This document shows, one piece after another, positions 36,008 to 45,200 of a stretch of 64,000 bases of DNA. The position numbers and the translations under genes were made by a program. The notes under the pieces are model-generated. The model was not told where the DNA came from and made no database searches. It saw nothing but the letters and a program-made list of their open reading frames with translations. The DNA is taken from NCBI RefSeq assembly GCF_018389385.1, contig NZ_CP062698.1, positions 3,227,501-3,291,500 of the forward strand. The letters are read 5' to 3'. Each line of letters begins with the position of its first letter. Position 1 is the first letter of the stretch. This DNA comes from Anthocerotibacter panamensis C109. Its GTDB lineage: Bacteria; Cyanobacteriota; Cyanobacteriia; Gloeobacterales; Anthocerotibacteraceae.

Positions 36008-37300
36008 CTATGCTCCTGTGACCAAGGGCTCTTTGGATCCGGGTTGTTTGCCGTCTAGCACAGCAGCCACGGTCATATCGCCCATGACGTTGATCGTCGT
36101 CCGGCAGCGGTCTAGGAACCAGTCCACGGTGACCAGCAAGACAATATATTCGACAGGCAAGCCCACGGCGGTAAAAACCAGCGTCATGGTGACCAAACCC
36201 GCCTCAGGAATCCCCGCTGCGCCCACCGAGGCGACAATCGAGGTGAGGACGACCAGCAGTTGTTGTTCTAAATGGAGGTTTTGGTTGAGCAGTTGGGCGA
36301 TGAAGAGGGCGGACATCGCCTCGTAGAGCGCGGTCCCGTCGTTGTTGAAGTTACTGCCAACCAGCGCTCCCAAGGAAGCCGAGGACTCCCTGAGCCGGAT
36401 CTTATCGGTCAAGGCCCGAAACGTAACCGGCATGGTAATCGTGGAGGAAGCGGTCGAAAAGGCGGTCGAGAACGCATCGCTCCCGCCCTTGAGAAAGTCG
36501 AGGGGCTTGACCCAACTCTGGAGCCCCACCCGCGTCAGATAAAAACACCCTTGCAGAAAAAGTGCGAGCAAGACTGCCACCACAAAAAAGCCAAGCGCCT
36601 TAAAGGGCGCAAAGCCCTGGAGCCCAACGACCCGAGCGACGACCCCAAACACGGCGAAGGGCACCAGCGTGACCACCCAGCCCAAAACACGGATCACCAG
36701 TTCAAAAAGGGTAGAAATCGCCTGCTCCAAAGGCAGATAGTCCCGCTTGCCCTGCTGTTGCTGTTGGGTCTTGACCGCCCTGAGCGCAAGGCCGAACGTA
36801 ATGGCAACGACGACCACCTGAAGGACGTTGTTTTCAGCTAAAGGCTGCACAATGGTCGCCGGGATGCTGCTCTCAATCAGCCCTAGGGGATCAAAGACTT
36901 TATCGGTGGCACGGACTCCAGACAGAGGCGCGGTCAGTTGTGAATGTAGCCCCGGCTGAACCGTGTTAGCCACCAACAGCCCAATCACGATAGCCGCTAC
37001 CGTGTTGCTCAAGAGCAAAAAGAGCAAGCGAGGCGCTGTCCGCGCCGGGATCTCAGCAGTGAGGAAAGCGTGGAGGACCGCAACCAGAATCAAGGGCGGA
37101 GCCAAAGCCTTGAGCACCTTGAGGATCAAATTCGGAAAGATCGCAAGCCCATTGAGTAGATCTTTATACTGCGGGTCATTGAAGAGAACGCCGACAGTCA
37201 CCCCCAAAATCAGGGCAATGAAAATCTGAATATAGAGCGGAGTTGCCTTGAGACGCTCTAGTAGGGACGCGGCGGTGGTAGTCGGCGGGGTCTTTTTCAT
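36008..37300 (-). CDS. dicarboxylate/amino acid:cation symporter (DAACS family)
   Basis: A 430-residue inner-membrane transporter with about eight to ten hydrophobic segments. Family blocks include [11 protein letters not shown] near the N-half, the serine-rich [16 protein letters not shown] re-entrant loop, [14 protein letters not shown] (the NMDGT-like substrate motif, here NNDGT) and [13 protein letters not shown]. It takes up glutamate, aspartate or C4-dicarboxylates with Na+ or H+; which one cannot be told. The gene is divergent from the TPR gene at 37387 with an 86-bp gap that must hold both promoters. Confidence 0.92.
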   Translation of the reverse strand: MKKTPPTTTAASLLERLKATPLYIQIFIALILGVTVGVLFNDPQYKDLLNGLAIFPNLILKVLKALAPPLILVAVLHAFLTAEIPARTAPRLLFLLLSNTVAAIVIGLLVANTVQPGLHSQLTAPLSGVRATDKVFDPLGLIESSIPATIVQPLAENNVLQVVVVAITFGLALRAVKTQQQQQGKRDYLPLEQAISTLFELVIRVLGWVVTLVPFAVFGVVARVVGLQGFAPFKALGFFVVAVLLALFLQGCFYLTRVGLQSWVKPLDFLKGGSDAFSTAFSTASSTITMPVTFRALTDKIRLRESSASLGALVGSNFNNDGTALYEAMSALFIAQLLNQNLHLEQQLLVVLTSIVASVGAAGIPEAGLVTMTLVFTAVGLPVEYIVLLVTVDWFLDRCRTTINVMGDMTVAAVLDGKQPGSKEPLVTGA

Positions 37301-37386
37301 AGGGTTAGAATACCTTTTCTTTTTAGAGGATAGCTACTCAAGATGAACCGATGCGAAAATGAGGACGGAATCACTATAGTCTGATC

Positions 37387-37815
37387 ATGCCTACCCAAGA
37401 AATCAACGACCTCTTCCAACAGGGCCTCAAACACTACGAAAGTCATGCTCCCCTCAGCGAGGTTGTGCCTATTTTCAAAGAGATCACCACCCGCGAGCCC
37501 AAAAATGGAGCCGCCTGGACCTGCCTAAGCTGGCTCTATCTGCTGAATAACCAGCCCAAACTGGCTCTGGAGTGCGCTAAAAAAGGCTTAAAACTCGGCC
37601 CAACAGACGCCCAAGCCCGCATCAACCTCGTCCTAGCGATGCTGGAGACCCAACAAAAAGGTGTGCGCGAATATATGGAGCAAGCAGTACAGATCCTCAC
37701 TCTGGACAAAGAGCAAAGTGAGCAGGTCGCTGAGAATATCTTTCAGGGTCTAGAGCGCAAACCGGGCTGGCCCGCGCTCCTCAAAATCCAAAACTGGCTC
37801 GATGAGGCCATCTAA
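37387..37815 (+). CDS. small TPR protein
   Basis: A 142-residue soluble protein with three TPR-like helical pairs (PIFKEITTREPKNGAAWTCL, LNNQPKLALECAKKGLKLG and the following unit) and a C-terminal ERKPGWPALLKIQNWL tail. It has the feel of a conserved cyanobacterial protein, but I do not know its partner. It is convergent with the dockerin gene; GCAGCG/CGCTGC (37821-37843) forms a hairpin between them. Confidence 0.8.
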   Translation: MPTQEINDLFQQGLKHYESHAPLSEVVPIFKEITTREPKNGAAWTCLSWLYLLNNQPKLALECAKKGLKLGPTDAQARINLVLAMLETQQKGVREYMEQAVQILTLDKEQSEQVAENIFQGLERKPGWPALLKIQNWLDEAI

Positions 37816-37847
37816 GAGCAGCAGCGCTGTCGCTAGACGCTGCCCAT

Positions 37848-38756
37848 TTATCGGCAGCGCAGTTTGTTGAGGTCGATGTCCTGAAGACGTTTCTGTTCGC
37901 TCCCCGGTTGGCGGAGCATCAAGCCGGTGCGGACATTGTAGTAGCCGACCCGCAGGGAGTCTTCGGACGGGAAGGAGCGCGCGGGCGACCCAAAGAGCAG
38001 ACCAAACAGCCCCCCGAGCCCGCCGCGTCGCTCATTGCCAAAACTGGTGAACGGACGACCAGCATCCAGAATTTCCGTACGGATCGTGATCTGGGCTTGC
38101 CCCGCCCCCCGATTCTCAATGACGGAGGTCGAGCTGTAGATAGCTCCTTGACGGTCGCGGACCTGCTCGGTAAAGCTAAAACGGTCATCGCTGTATTGAT
38201 TGACCTGCCAGCAGACGCGGTCAAGGCGCTCACCCGTAGAGGTTTTGACGGTGACGTAGAGACCGGATAGGTCTCCTGGTAAGGTGATTTGCTCTGGTTG
38301 GACTCTATTCAAGCTGTCAAAACCAAAATCGTCTACCACCCGCGATCTAAAACTCCAAGCTCCACGGACCCATTCCGGCACCACATCAGCCACATTCAAG
38401 TCAAAGGAAGGCTTCCCCCGTCCACGCTGGGATTGACTGGCGAGCTTTTGGTCGGCCTTCGCGTCAAAAGTGCGGCTCGGTGGGGCGGGTTCCGGGACTA
38501 GCGCGAGACCTAGGCGCTGGCGCAGGACGTTGATGTCACGGACATCCACCTGCCCGTCGCCATTGAGGTCCGCCTGAGCCGTCTGGCTGTCGGAGAAGAG
38601 TTCTGCGCCCTTGAGATAGTTCTCAAGGACCGTGAGGTCGGTTTGGTCAACGCGACTGTCGCCATTGATATCCCCCGCCGCCTTCGCTGCAAGGGGCAGG
38701 CTGTATAACAAAAGGGTCCCGGCAACAACGAGGTGGAATTTCATGGGGGTAATCAT
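37848..38756 (-). CDS. secreted protein with dockerin-type EF-hand pair
   Basis: A 302-residue protein. Residues 5-27 are a signal peptide (FHLVVAGTLLLYSLPLAAKA). Residues 28-88 hold two calcium-loop repeats, GDINGDSRVDQTDLTVLENYL and a matching ADLNGDGQVDVRDINVLRQRL (one residue of each omitted from the count), the dockerin type I pattern. The remaining 200 residues contain no catalytic domain I recognise and include a low-complexity GGLGGLFGLLFG patch. ATG 38756 has GGAG four bases upstream. It is probably periplasmic or extracellular and calcium binding. No cohesin or scaffoldin is in view. Confidence 0.8.
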   Translation of the reverse strand: MITPMKFHLVVAGTLLLYSLPLAAKAAGDINGDSRVDQTDLTVLENYLKGAELFSDSQTAQADLNGDGQVDVRDINVLRQRLGLALVPEPAPPSRTFDAKADQKLASQSQRGRGKPSFDLNVADVVPEWVRGAWSFRSRVVDDFGFDSLNRVQPEQITLPGDLSGLYVTVKTSTGERLDRVCWQVNQYSDDRFSFTEQVRDRQGAIYSSTSVIENRGAGQAQITIRTEILDAGRPFTSFGNERRGGLGGLFGLLFGSPARSFPSEDSLRVGYYNVRTGLMLRQPGSEQKRLQDIDLNKLRCR

Positions 38757-38929
38757 TTAACTCCAGCTATAGAGACCTTTTTAAGCACTACGGAGTTCCT
38801 GCGGGAGGCGGTACGGCATCCAAGCGGACGTTTTGCGCCCTTATTTCTATATTATGCATCGACCAGGAGTTCTAACATTGCAGGTCAAACAGCACACGCC
38901 GCATGGGCAACGGTTGCTTGCGACCAGAT

Positions 38930-39607
38930 TCACGAGGCGGCTTGGCGGGCTTGCTGGTGGAGGAGTTCGACGCTGCGGGAGGTTCCGAGGCGGGTAGCCC
39001 CGGCTAGGAGCAGTTCGAGGGCGTGGTCGAGCGTCTTAATGCCCCCCGCCGCTTTGATCTCGATACGCCCTCGGGTCAGTCCGGCGACCTGCTGGACCTG
39101 TTCGCGGGTCACATCCCCGCCCCAACCCGAGCCAGTTTTAACGCCCCGCACGCCCGCATCACCACAGATTTGCAGGGCGGTCTTCAGTTCGGTGGGTTGT
39201 AGGAGGCTGATCTCCAGAACCGCCCGGATGGGAATACGCGTAGCCTGAACGATCTGCGCGAGTTCCCGATAGACCCGATTGGGGTCGCCCTCTTTAAACC
39301 ATGTGAGTTGGGGCACCACTTCCAGCCCCTGAGCACCGAGATCGGTCAGTTGTTGCGCGGCATAGAGCTTGGCTTGGTCCGTGCTGGTTCCCAAGGGAAA
39401 GCCTACGACCGACCAAACTTCTACAGGCTTCTTGTGCAGGGTGTTGACGGCGCTAGCCAGATGTAGTGGCGGAACGCATACCGCCGCGAAGCGATAGCGG
39501 TCAGCCTCCCAGCAAAATTGCTCTACGGTCGTCACGGTCGTTATCGGTCCCAAGCAGGTATGCTCGATAAATTGGGCCAGTTGCAGTTCAGGATGAATCT
39601 CAGCCAT
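38930..39607 (-). CDS. deoC: deoxyribose-phosphate aldolase
   Basis: A 225-residue class I aldolase that splits 2-deoxyribose-5-phosphate into glyceraldehyde-3-phosphate and acetaldehyde. Blocks are IEHTCLGP (usually DHT-LxP), FAAVCVPP, WSVVGFPLGTS, AVLEISLL and GVKTGSGWGGDVT, whose Lys is the expected Schiff-base residue. ATG 39607 is preceded by AAGGAG at four bases, so the longer frame to 39679 is not the start. The Asp-to-Glu change in the first block is mild. It is monocistronic as far as I can see. Confidence 0.93.
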   Translation of the reverse strand: MAEIHPELQLAQFIEHTCLGPITTVTTVEQFCWEADRYRFAAVCVPPLHLASAVNTLHKKPVEVWSVVGFPLGTSTDQAKLYAAQQLTDLGAQGLEVVPQLTWFKEGDPNRVYRELAQIVQATRIPIRAVLEISLLQPTELKTALQICGDAGVRGVKTGSGWGGDVTREQVQQVAGLTRGRIEIKAAGGIKTLDHALELLLAGATRLGTSRSVELLHQQARQAAS

Positions 39608-39752
39608 AGTGCTCCTTGTGTGGGGGTCACCGATAGAGGGCAGTAGGACTGCGTGCCCTTGTTCTGAGATTTTACCCATAATTTTTCATAGATGGACCCG
39701 ATGAGGCAGACAGGGCCGTGGGAAAATGGGGGTACGCCTTTGATCCGCCACC

Positions 39753-40088
39753 ATGAATTCTTTCTTGAACCTCCATCTAGCTGAAGTATCCGTCCGGGTA
39801 CGCCTCAGCGTCCTTGAGGCTGAACAACTCGAAGCCCTCCTCGCCCAGTTAATCGAGCGCATCAAAGCAGCCCAAGCTAACCGCAAACAGCCCCAAGCTC
39901 CCGTGGAGTATCGGCAGAAAGAGCCCCTCTACCTCGAAGTCTACGGCAATCCCAACCTCTGGCCTAGCCCTTTTGCCGCCCGTGTTCTGGTCACCCTCAA
40001 AGGAAGTGAGATCCATGTGAGTGGCGAAGCTGAACTCACCCGCGTCCTCGAAGACGTGCAGCAATTCCTGGAAGCCAATCGGGTTTAG
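39753..40088 (+). CDS. conserved-looking 111-residue protein of unknown function
   Basis: A small acidic-basic protein with an N-terminal beta-rich stretch (LAEVSVRVRLSVLEAEQLEALL), a helical middle and a C-terminal half with PLYLEVYGNPNLWPSP and ARVLVTLKGSEIHVSG. Codon use matches the highly coding neighbours, and it lies between two good genes with a normal start, so it is probably real. I do not recognise a family. It is divergent from deoC and convergent with ctpA. Confidence 0.7.
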   Translation: MNSFLNLHLAEVSVRVRLSVLEAEQLEALLAQLIERIKAAQANRKQPQAPVEYRQKEPLYLEVYGNPNLWPSPFAARVLVTLKGSEIHVSGEAELTRVLEDVQQFLEANRV

Positions 40089-40104
40089 CCCCCTGCTGTC
40101 AGCC

Positions 40105-40132
40105 ATAAAAAAGACCCGCTCCGGGGCGGGTC
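40105..40132 (-). terminator. terminator of ctpA
   Basis: GACCCGC and GCGGGTC form a perfect 7-bp GC-rich stem around a short loop, and in the leftward direction the stem is followed by seven T. It lies 20 bp past the ctpA stop and may serve the convergent small gene only weakly. Confidence 0.85.
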
Positions 40133-40151
40133 CACAACACGCAATCTAAAC

Positions 40152-41447
40152 TTAGAGTTTGCTCTGCCGTTGGGGCGCGGTTGCTGTTGGAGCCGGTTTA
40201 CCCGCATGGGCAATCTGTTGGACTAAGACTGCGGTCGCTTGGGTGTATTGGGGGTCTTTGGCGCTAGCAAAATCGCCGGGGGCAAAAGTTTTTAGCACTT
40301 TGTCGGGGATATCCACAAAGTAGTCAGGCTTGATGCCTTTTTTGTGGATGTCCTTGCCCGAGGGGGTCTTGTAGTGTTGGATGGTCACGGCGAGACCAGA
40401 GTTATCCGACAGTTCGTGGACGACTTGGACCAAGCCTTTGCCAAAGGTGGTGGTCCCGACCAATACAGCCCGACCATTGTCCTGGAGCGCCCCCGAGAGA
40501 ATCTCGCTCGCGCTGGCGGAACCTTTGTTGACGATGAGCACTACGGGTTTGGTCGTCAGCCGAGAGCCATCGGCATTGGTTTCATCCACCTCCCCGTCGC
40601 GGTTGACCGTGGAGACGATCTTCTCGTGGTCCAGGAAGATGCTGGCGATGTTGGTGCTTGCCCCCAACAGCCCACCTGGGTTGTAGCGCAGGTCGAGCAC
40701 GAAGCCATCCACTTTCTTAGCAAGGAGGTCTTGTACGGCTTTGCGCATCTCCTGAGGCGCGTTGCCAGTAAACTCGCGCAGGACGATGTAGCCGATATTC
40801 TTCCCCCGTTCTTTGCGGATCGAGGCACGGACGGAGGGGACGACGATGATTTCGCGGGTCAGGGTGACATCGAAGACTTTATCCTTGCGCCGGATCGTGA
40901 GCACAACGTCCGTGCCCGGTTTGCCCTTGATGCGCTTGACGGACTCTTCGGAGGGCACATCCTTGGTCACAAAGCCGTCCACAGCCTGCACGATGTCTTG
41001 GGGTCTTAAGCCTGCGCGTGAAGCGGGGCTGTTCTCCATGGGCAGGACAATGAGCAGTTCTTTGGTGGTTTTGTCTGTTTCAATGGTAAACCCGACTCCT
41101 GCGTACTCCCCGGAGGTCTGCTCTTGCATCCGGGCGTACTGTTTGGGGTCCATGAAGCGGGTGTAGGGGTCGTTTAGTTCCTTGAGCATGGTTCGGATCG
41201 CTGTGTACGCTTCCTCATCGGAGGCATAGTCCTTAGAGAGGAATTCGCGGCGCGTCTCCAACCAGTCGTGTTTGTTATAGCCCGTGTCTACGTAGTCTCG
41301 GTTAATCACCTGCCATACTTCATCGACAAGGTGCTTGGGGGTGTTCTCAAAGTTGGCCCAGCTTGGTGCTATCGGTTGGGCAATAAAAGCAACACAGGTC
41401 GTCAAGAGGGATACAAGGGCGCTGGTGACCAAGCGACGTTTATTCAT
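40152..41447 (-). CDS. ctpA: C-terminal processing peptidase (S41 family)
   Basis: A 431-residue lumenal or periplasmic protease. Residues 1-31 are a signal peptide ending PSWA. A PDZ domain spans about 113-190 (GVGFTIETD, ENSPASRAGLRPQDIV). The catalytic Ser-Lys pair is Ser312 (NKGSASASE) and Lys337 (TTFGKGL), 25 residues apart as in D1-processing CtpA. The role is to trim the D1 precursor of photosystem II, or other exported proteins; cyanobacteria usually have three paralogues (CtpA, B, C), and the exact one is not certain. It ends in a strong terminator. Confidence 0.9.
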   Translation of the reverse strand: MNKRRLVTSALVSLLTTCVAFIAQPIAPSWANFENTPKHLVDEVWQVINRDYVDTGYNKHDWLETRREFLSKDYASDEEAYTAIRTMLKELNDPYTRFMDPKQYARMQEQTSGEYAGVGFTIETDKTTKELLIVLPMENSPASRAGLRPQDIVQAVDGFVTKDVPSEESVKRIKGKPGTDVVLTIRRKDKVFDVTLTREIIVVPSVRASIRKERGKNIGYIVLREFTGNAPQEMRKAVQDLLAKKVDGFVLDLRYNPGGLLGASTNIASIFLDHEKIVSTVNRDGEVDETNADGSRLTTKPVVLIVNKGSASASEILSGALQDNGRAVLVGTTTFGKGLVQVVHELSDNSGLAVTIQHYKTPSGKDIHKKGIKPDYFVDIPDKVLKTFAPGDFASAKDPQYTQATAVLVQQIAHAGKPAPTATAPQRQSKL

Positions 41448-41911
41448 GCCTACAGGGTGTCCTAAACGGTACAGCTAATGTAGCACAGGGGCCGGACTTG
41501 GACCGTAGCGGTTTCTACGGCCTTGTAAGGGATGGCGAACCGGGGTCCGGTCATAAGCTGACGCTGCGACCCGGATTTGTTTGGTCGATAGCTCGATAAG
41601 TTGTCTGGGCGGCGAGCTTCTCTGGAAGGGCGCAATCTATCCTAGCTACAGAAAATTACTTCATAGCCAACCGATCCAGCGCAATATTTATGGATTAGTA
41701 GCAAGTATATAAATCCAAAGATCTAGACAAATAAAAAGTCAATATTCTAGGGCGCTTGTCAACCCACTTGGATCTTTAAAGCGAGGACTGAAATCGGCTG
41801 ATTTTGAGGGCTTTATACTTAGATATACGTAGTTGTTGCGTAAAAATACTGACATTAAATAACTGCTGAAATATTTGATAGACAAGGGTTTCAGGAATTT
41901 AACCTCATACA

Positions 41912-41926
41912 TTAAGGAATCCTTAA
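41912..41926. promoter_or_regulatory. 15-bp palindrome, possible operator
   Basis: TTAAGGAATCCTTAA is a perfect 7-bp inverted repeat around one base, about 320 bp before the first PKS codon. Its symmetry would suit a dimeric regulator, but there is no second copy in view and no family match. Confidence 0.3.
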
Positions 41927-42029
41927 CATGGTAAGGGAAATACACTCCTGGGAATACTCTAGGGAAAGGCCACACGCGTACTTGTCGGAGGAACGACGGT
42001 GACCTAAAGTGAATAGACTACAAACATTC

Positions 42030-42094
42030 TCTCGCTATACGTTCTTTTGCAGAGCTTCTCTGTGCAGTATGTATTTTAGCGAGAAGCACATACT
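42030..42094 (+). promoter_or_regulatory. overlapping inverted repeats in the PKS leader
   Basis: TCTCGCTA (42030-42037) pairs with TAGCGAGA (42077-42084), enclosing GCAGAG-ctt-CTCTGtGC (42049-42065). AGTATGT (42066-42072) pairs with ACATACT (42088-42094). The first and third stems overlap and cannot both form, so two alternative folds are possible. It lies about 150 bases before the start of the operon. Confidence 0.4.
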
Positions 42095-42243
42095 TTATCA
42101 GGCCCCCCTACTGAATGAAGCGATGATACTATACTTTGGAAACAAATCCAAAGTATTCATTTCTGACGCGGCTTAGACACTGTAATCGCTCAGGAATTCT
42201 ATGTTTTTAGACAGTGGCATAGATGCTGCTGGGGGGGAGCACC

Positions 42244-45200
42244 ATGATAGACATCTCCAGGCAGGAGCCAGGGAATTTTCAGCATTGGGTTGAGTTACTG
42301 CGCTACCGCGCTCTTGAGCAAGGGGAGCAACCCGCTTATATCTTTTTGCATAACGGACAGGAAGAGTGTCTCACCTACGGGGCTTTAGACCGTCAGAGTC
42401 GGGCTATCGCAGCCCGGTTGCAGCAGCTCAAGGCGCAGGGGAAGACTGCTTTGCTGCTGTATCCTCCTGGTCTCGACTATATTGCCGCTTTTTTGGGGTG
42501 CCTTTATGCCGGGGTGATTGCTGTCCCAGCCTATCCTTTGCTCAAGCAGCGCGGTCTACCCCGCATCCAGAATATGGTGGCGGACTGCCGCCCCCATGTG
42601 GCGTTGACCGCCGCCCAAAGCCTTGGCAAAATGCGGGTGCTCCTGGCAGAGGGAGCGGATTTGGGGATTCCTGATTGGGTGCTTACGGATGAACTGGCTG
42701 TAGGCAGTGAAGCCGCGTGGCGGATGCCGGTCCTGGACAAGGAGGCGCTGGCTTTTTTGCAGTACACCTCGGGCTCGACGGGGAGGCCGAAGGGGGTCAT
42801 GGTCAGCCACCGCCATCTGCTGGAGAATTCGGCGCTGATCGCGGCGAATTTTGGGCATACCCCTGAGGCGGTGGGCGTGAGTTGGCTACCGCTCTACCAC
42901 GATATGGGGCTGGTCGGTGCAACCCTCCAAGTCCTCTATGTTGGATTTCCGCTGGTGCTCCTGTCGCCGGCTGAATTTCTCCAGCGTCCGCGCGTCTGGC
43001 TGGAGGCGATTTCGCGCTATCGCGGGACGACGAGTGGGGGGCCGAATTTTGCCTATGACCTATGCGTGACCAAGATTTCCCCCGAGCAGCGCGTGGGCCT
43101 CGATTTGAGCCGTTGGGAGGTCGCGTTCAGTGGTGCGGAGCCCGTCCGGGCAGCGACCCTGGAGCGCTTTGGGCGGGCCTTTGCCCCGCAGGGTTTCCGG
43201 CAGGAGGCGTTCCATCCTTGCTATGGGATGGCGGAGGCGACGCTGTTCATCAGTGGTGCCCGCAAAGGGGTGCTGCCCCAACAGACCCCCGTGCAAAAAG
43301 AGGCCCTGGCTCAAGGTCGTTGGGTGGCAGGCGGTGAGCCGGCTCAAGTGCTGGTGGGCTGTGGTCAGCCGGGGGAGCGGGTGGTCATTGTCCATCCTGA
43401 GACTATGCACCGCTGTGGTCCTGGAGAGCTGGGCGAAATCTGGGTCGGCGGGTCGGTGGCTGGGGGCTACTGGCAAAATCAGGAAGAAACTACCCGTACT
43501 TTTCAGGCTCATTTGGCGACAGGGGAAGGGCCATTTCTGCGCACGGGTGACCTGGGCTATCGGGATGCCGGAGAACTTTTCATCACCGGCAGGCGCAAGG
43601 ATCTCATCATTCTTCAGGGGCGCAATCTCTATCCTCAGGATATCGAAGGGAGCGTAGAGCGCAGCCATCTGGCGCTAAAACCGGGATGCGGGGCAGCTTT
43701 TGCGGTGACGGTGGCAGACTGCGAGCGGCTGGTTGTTGTCCAAGAGGTGAAGTCTGCGCGTCAGATCGATGCCCCGGCTGTGCTGGGCGCGGTCCGTCAG
43801 GCGGTGGCGGAGGAACATGCAGTGGGCCTATATGCCATCGTTTTGCTCCGCCCCGGCAGTCTCGCCAAAACTTCCAGCGGAAAAATCCAACGGTTTGCCA
43901 ACCGTGAGCATTTCCTGGCGGGCACGCTAGAAGTGGTCGCGCAATGGTGCCTTGAAGCAGATGCTAGCCAGAGTGTCTCTGTTCTGGCTAGCGCCCCCTC
44001 TGCCCGCGCGATAGAAGACTGGCTGAGCGAGCGTCTTGCCCGTCATCTGGGGATCGCAAGCACCGCCATCGAGGTACAGCAATCCTTTGCCTACTATGGC
44101 TTGGGTTCCACCGAGGCGGTCAGCTTGATCGGGGACTTGGAGCGGTGGTTGGGCCGGACTCTTTTGCCTACTCTGGCCTGGGACTACCCGACTATTGCTG
44201 CGCTCGCTCACTTTCTGGCGGGCTCAGACCGGGCTAGTGCTACAGATAAGACGGACCTCGAGCCCTCCGAGCCCATCGCTATTGTCGGGCTGGGCTGCCG
44301 CTTTCCGGGGGCCAAGGACCCTGAGGCATTTTGGCAGTTGTTGCGGACGGGACAGGGTGCGATTGGGGTGGTCCCGGCAGCACGCTGGTCTGGAGCGCGG
44401 GTGGGTCCGCTCGCTCAAGGCGGTTTTGTGGAGGGTGTGGATCGGTTTGATGCGCCCTTTTTCAAGATTTCACCCCGCGAAGCTCGGGCGATGGACCCCC
44501 AACAACGGCTACTCCTGGAGGTAGCCTGGGAGACTTTGGAGCACGGTGGCTTGGCACCGCTGGCGCAGGGCCGCTCGGGGGTCTTTATCGGGGTCAGCAG
44601 CCATGATTACGCCCAATTGTTGGCCGGTGCAGCCGAAGATCTGGACCTCTATACTGGCACCGGCTGTGCCCATAGCCTTGCAGCCAATCGCCTTTCCTAC
44701 TACTTGGACTGGCATGGACCTAGTTTAGCTGTAGACACCGCCTGTTCCTCATCGCTGGTGGCGGTGCATCTCGCGTGTCAGCATCTGCGCACCAAGGAGT
44801 GTGACTTTGCCCTAGCGGGGGGGGTGAATGTGCTGTTGACCCCTGACCTGAGCGCCATCTTTGCGCGGGCGGGGATGCTGGCGGCGGACGGGCGCTGCAA
44901 AACTTTTGACGCCGCAGCCGATGGCTATGTCCGCTCTGAAGGCTGCGGACTGGTTGCCCTCAAGCGCCTCAAAGACGCCGAGCGCGATGGGGATCAGATT
45001 TGGGCGGTCCTCCGGGGCTCGGCGGTCAATCAGGACGGCAGGAGTAATGGGCTCACCGCCCCCAATGGAGCCGCGCAACAGGCTGTAATCCGCGAAGCCC
45101 TCGCCCACGCTGGGGTTTTACCCCAACAAATCGGCTATGTGGAAACCCATGGCACAGGTACCCCCCTGGGCGATCCGATTGAAGTGCAGGCGCTCAAGGC

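Larger units (their letters stand above)
41448..42243. other. 800-bp non-coding region upstream of the PKS-NRPS operon
   Basis: No supported gene. It must hold the promoters of ctpA (left end) and of the assembly line (right end). It contains a 15-bp palindrome at 41912 and a set of overlapping inverted repeats at 42030-42094. A ribosome-binding-site-like GGAGG (41987-41991) is followed by GTG ACC TAA, which is only a two-codon frame. Confidence 0.55.

Noticed and set aside
41987-42004. GGAGG followed by GTG ACC TAA, like a leader minicistron before the PKS operon
   Set aside because: Only two codons and about 240 bp from the PKS start; easily chance.
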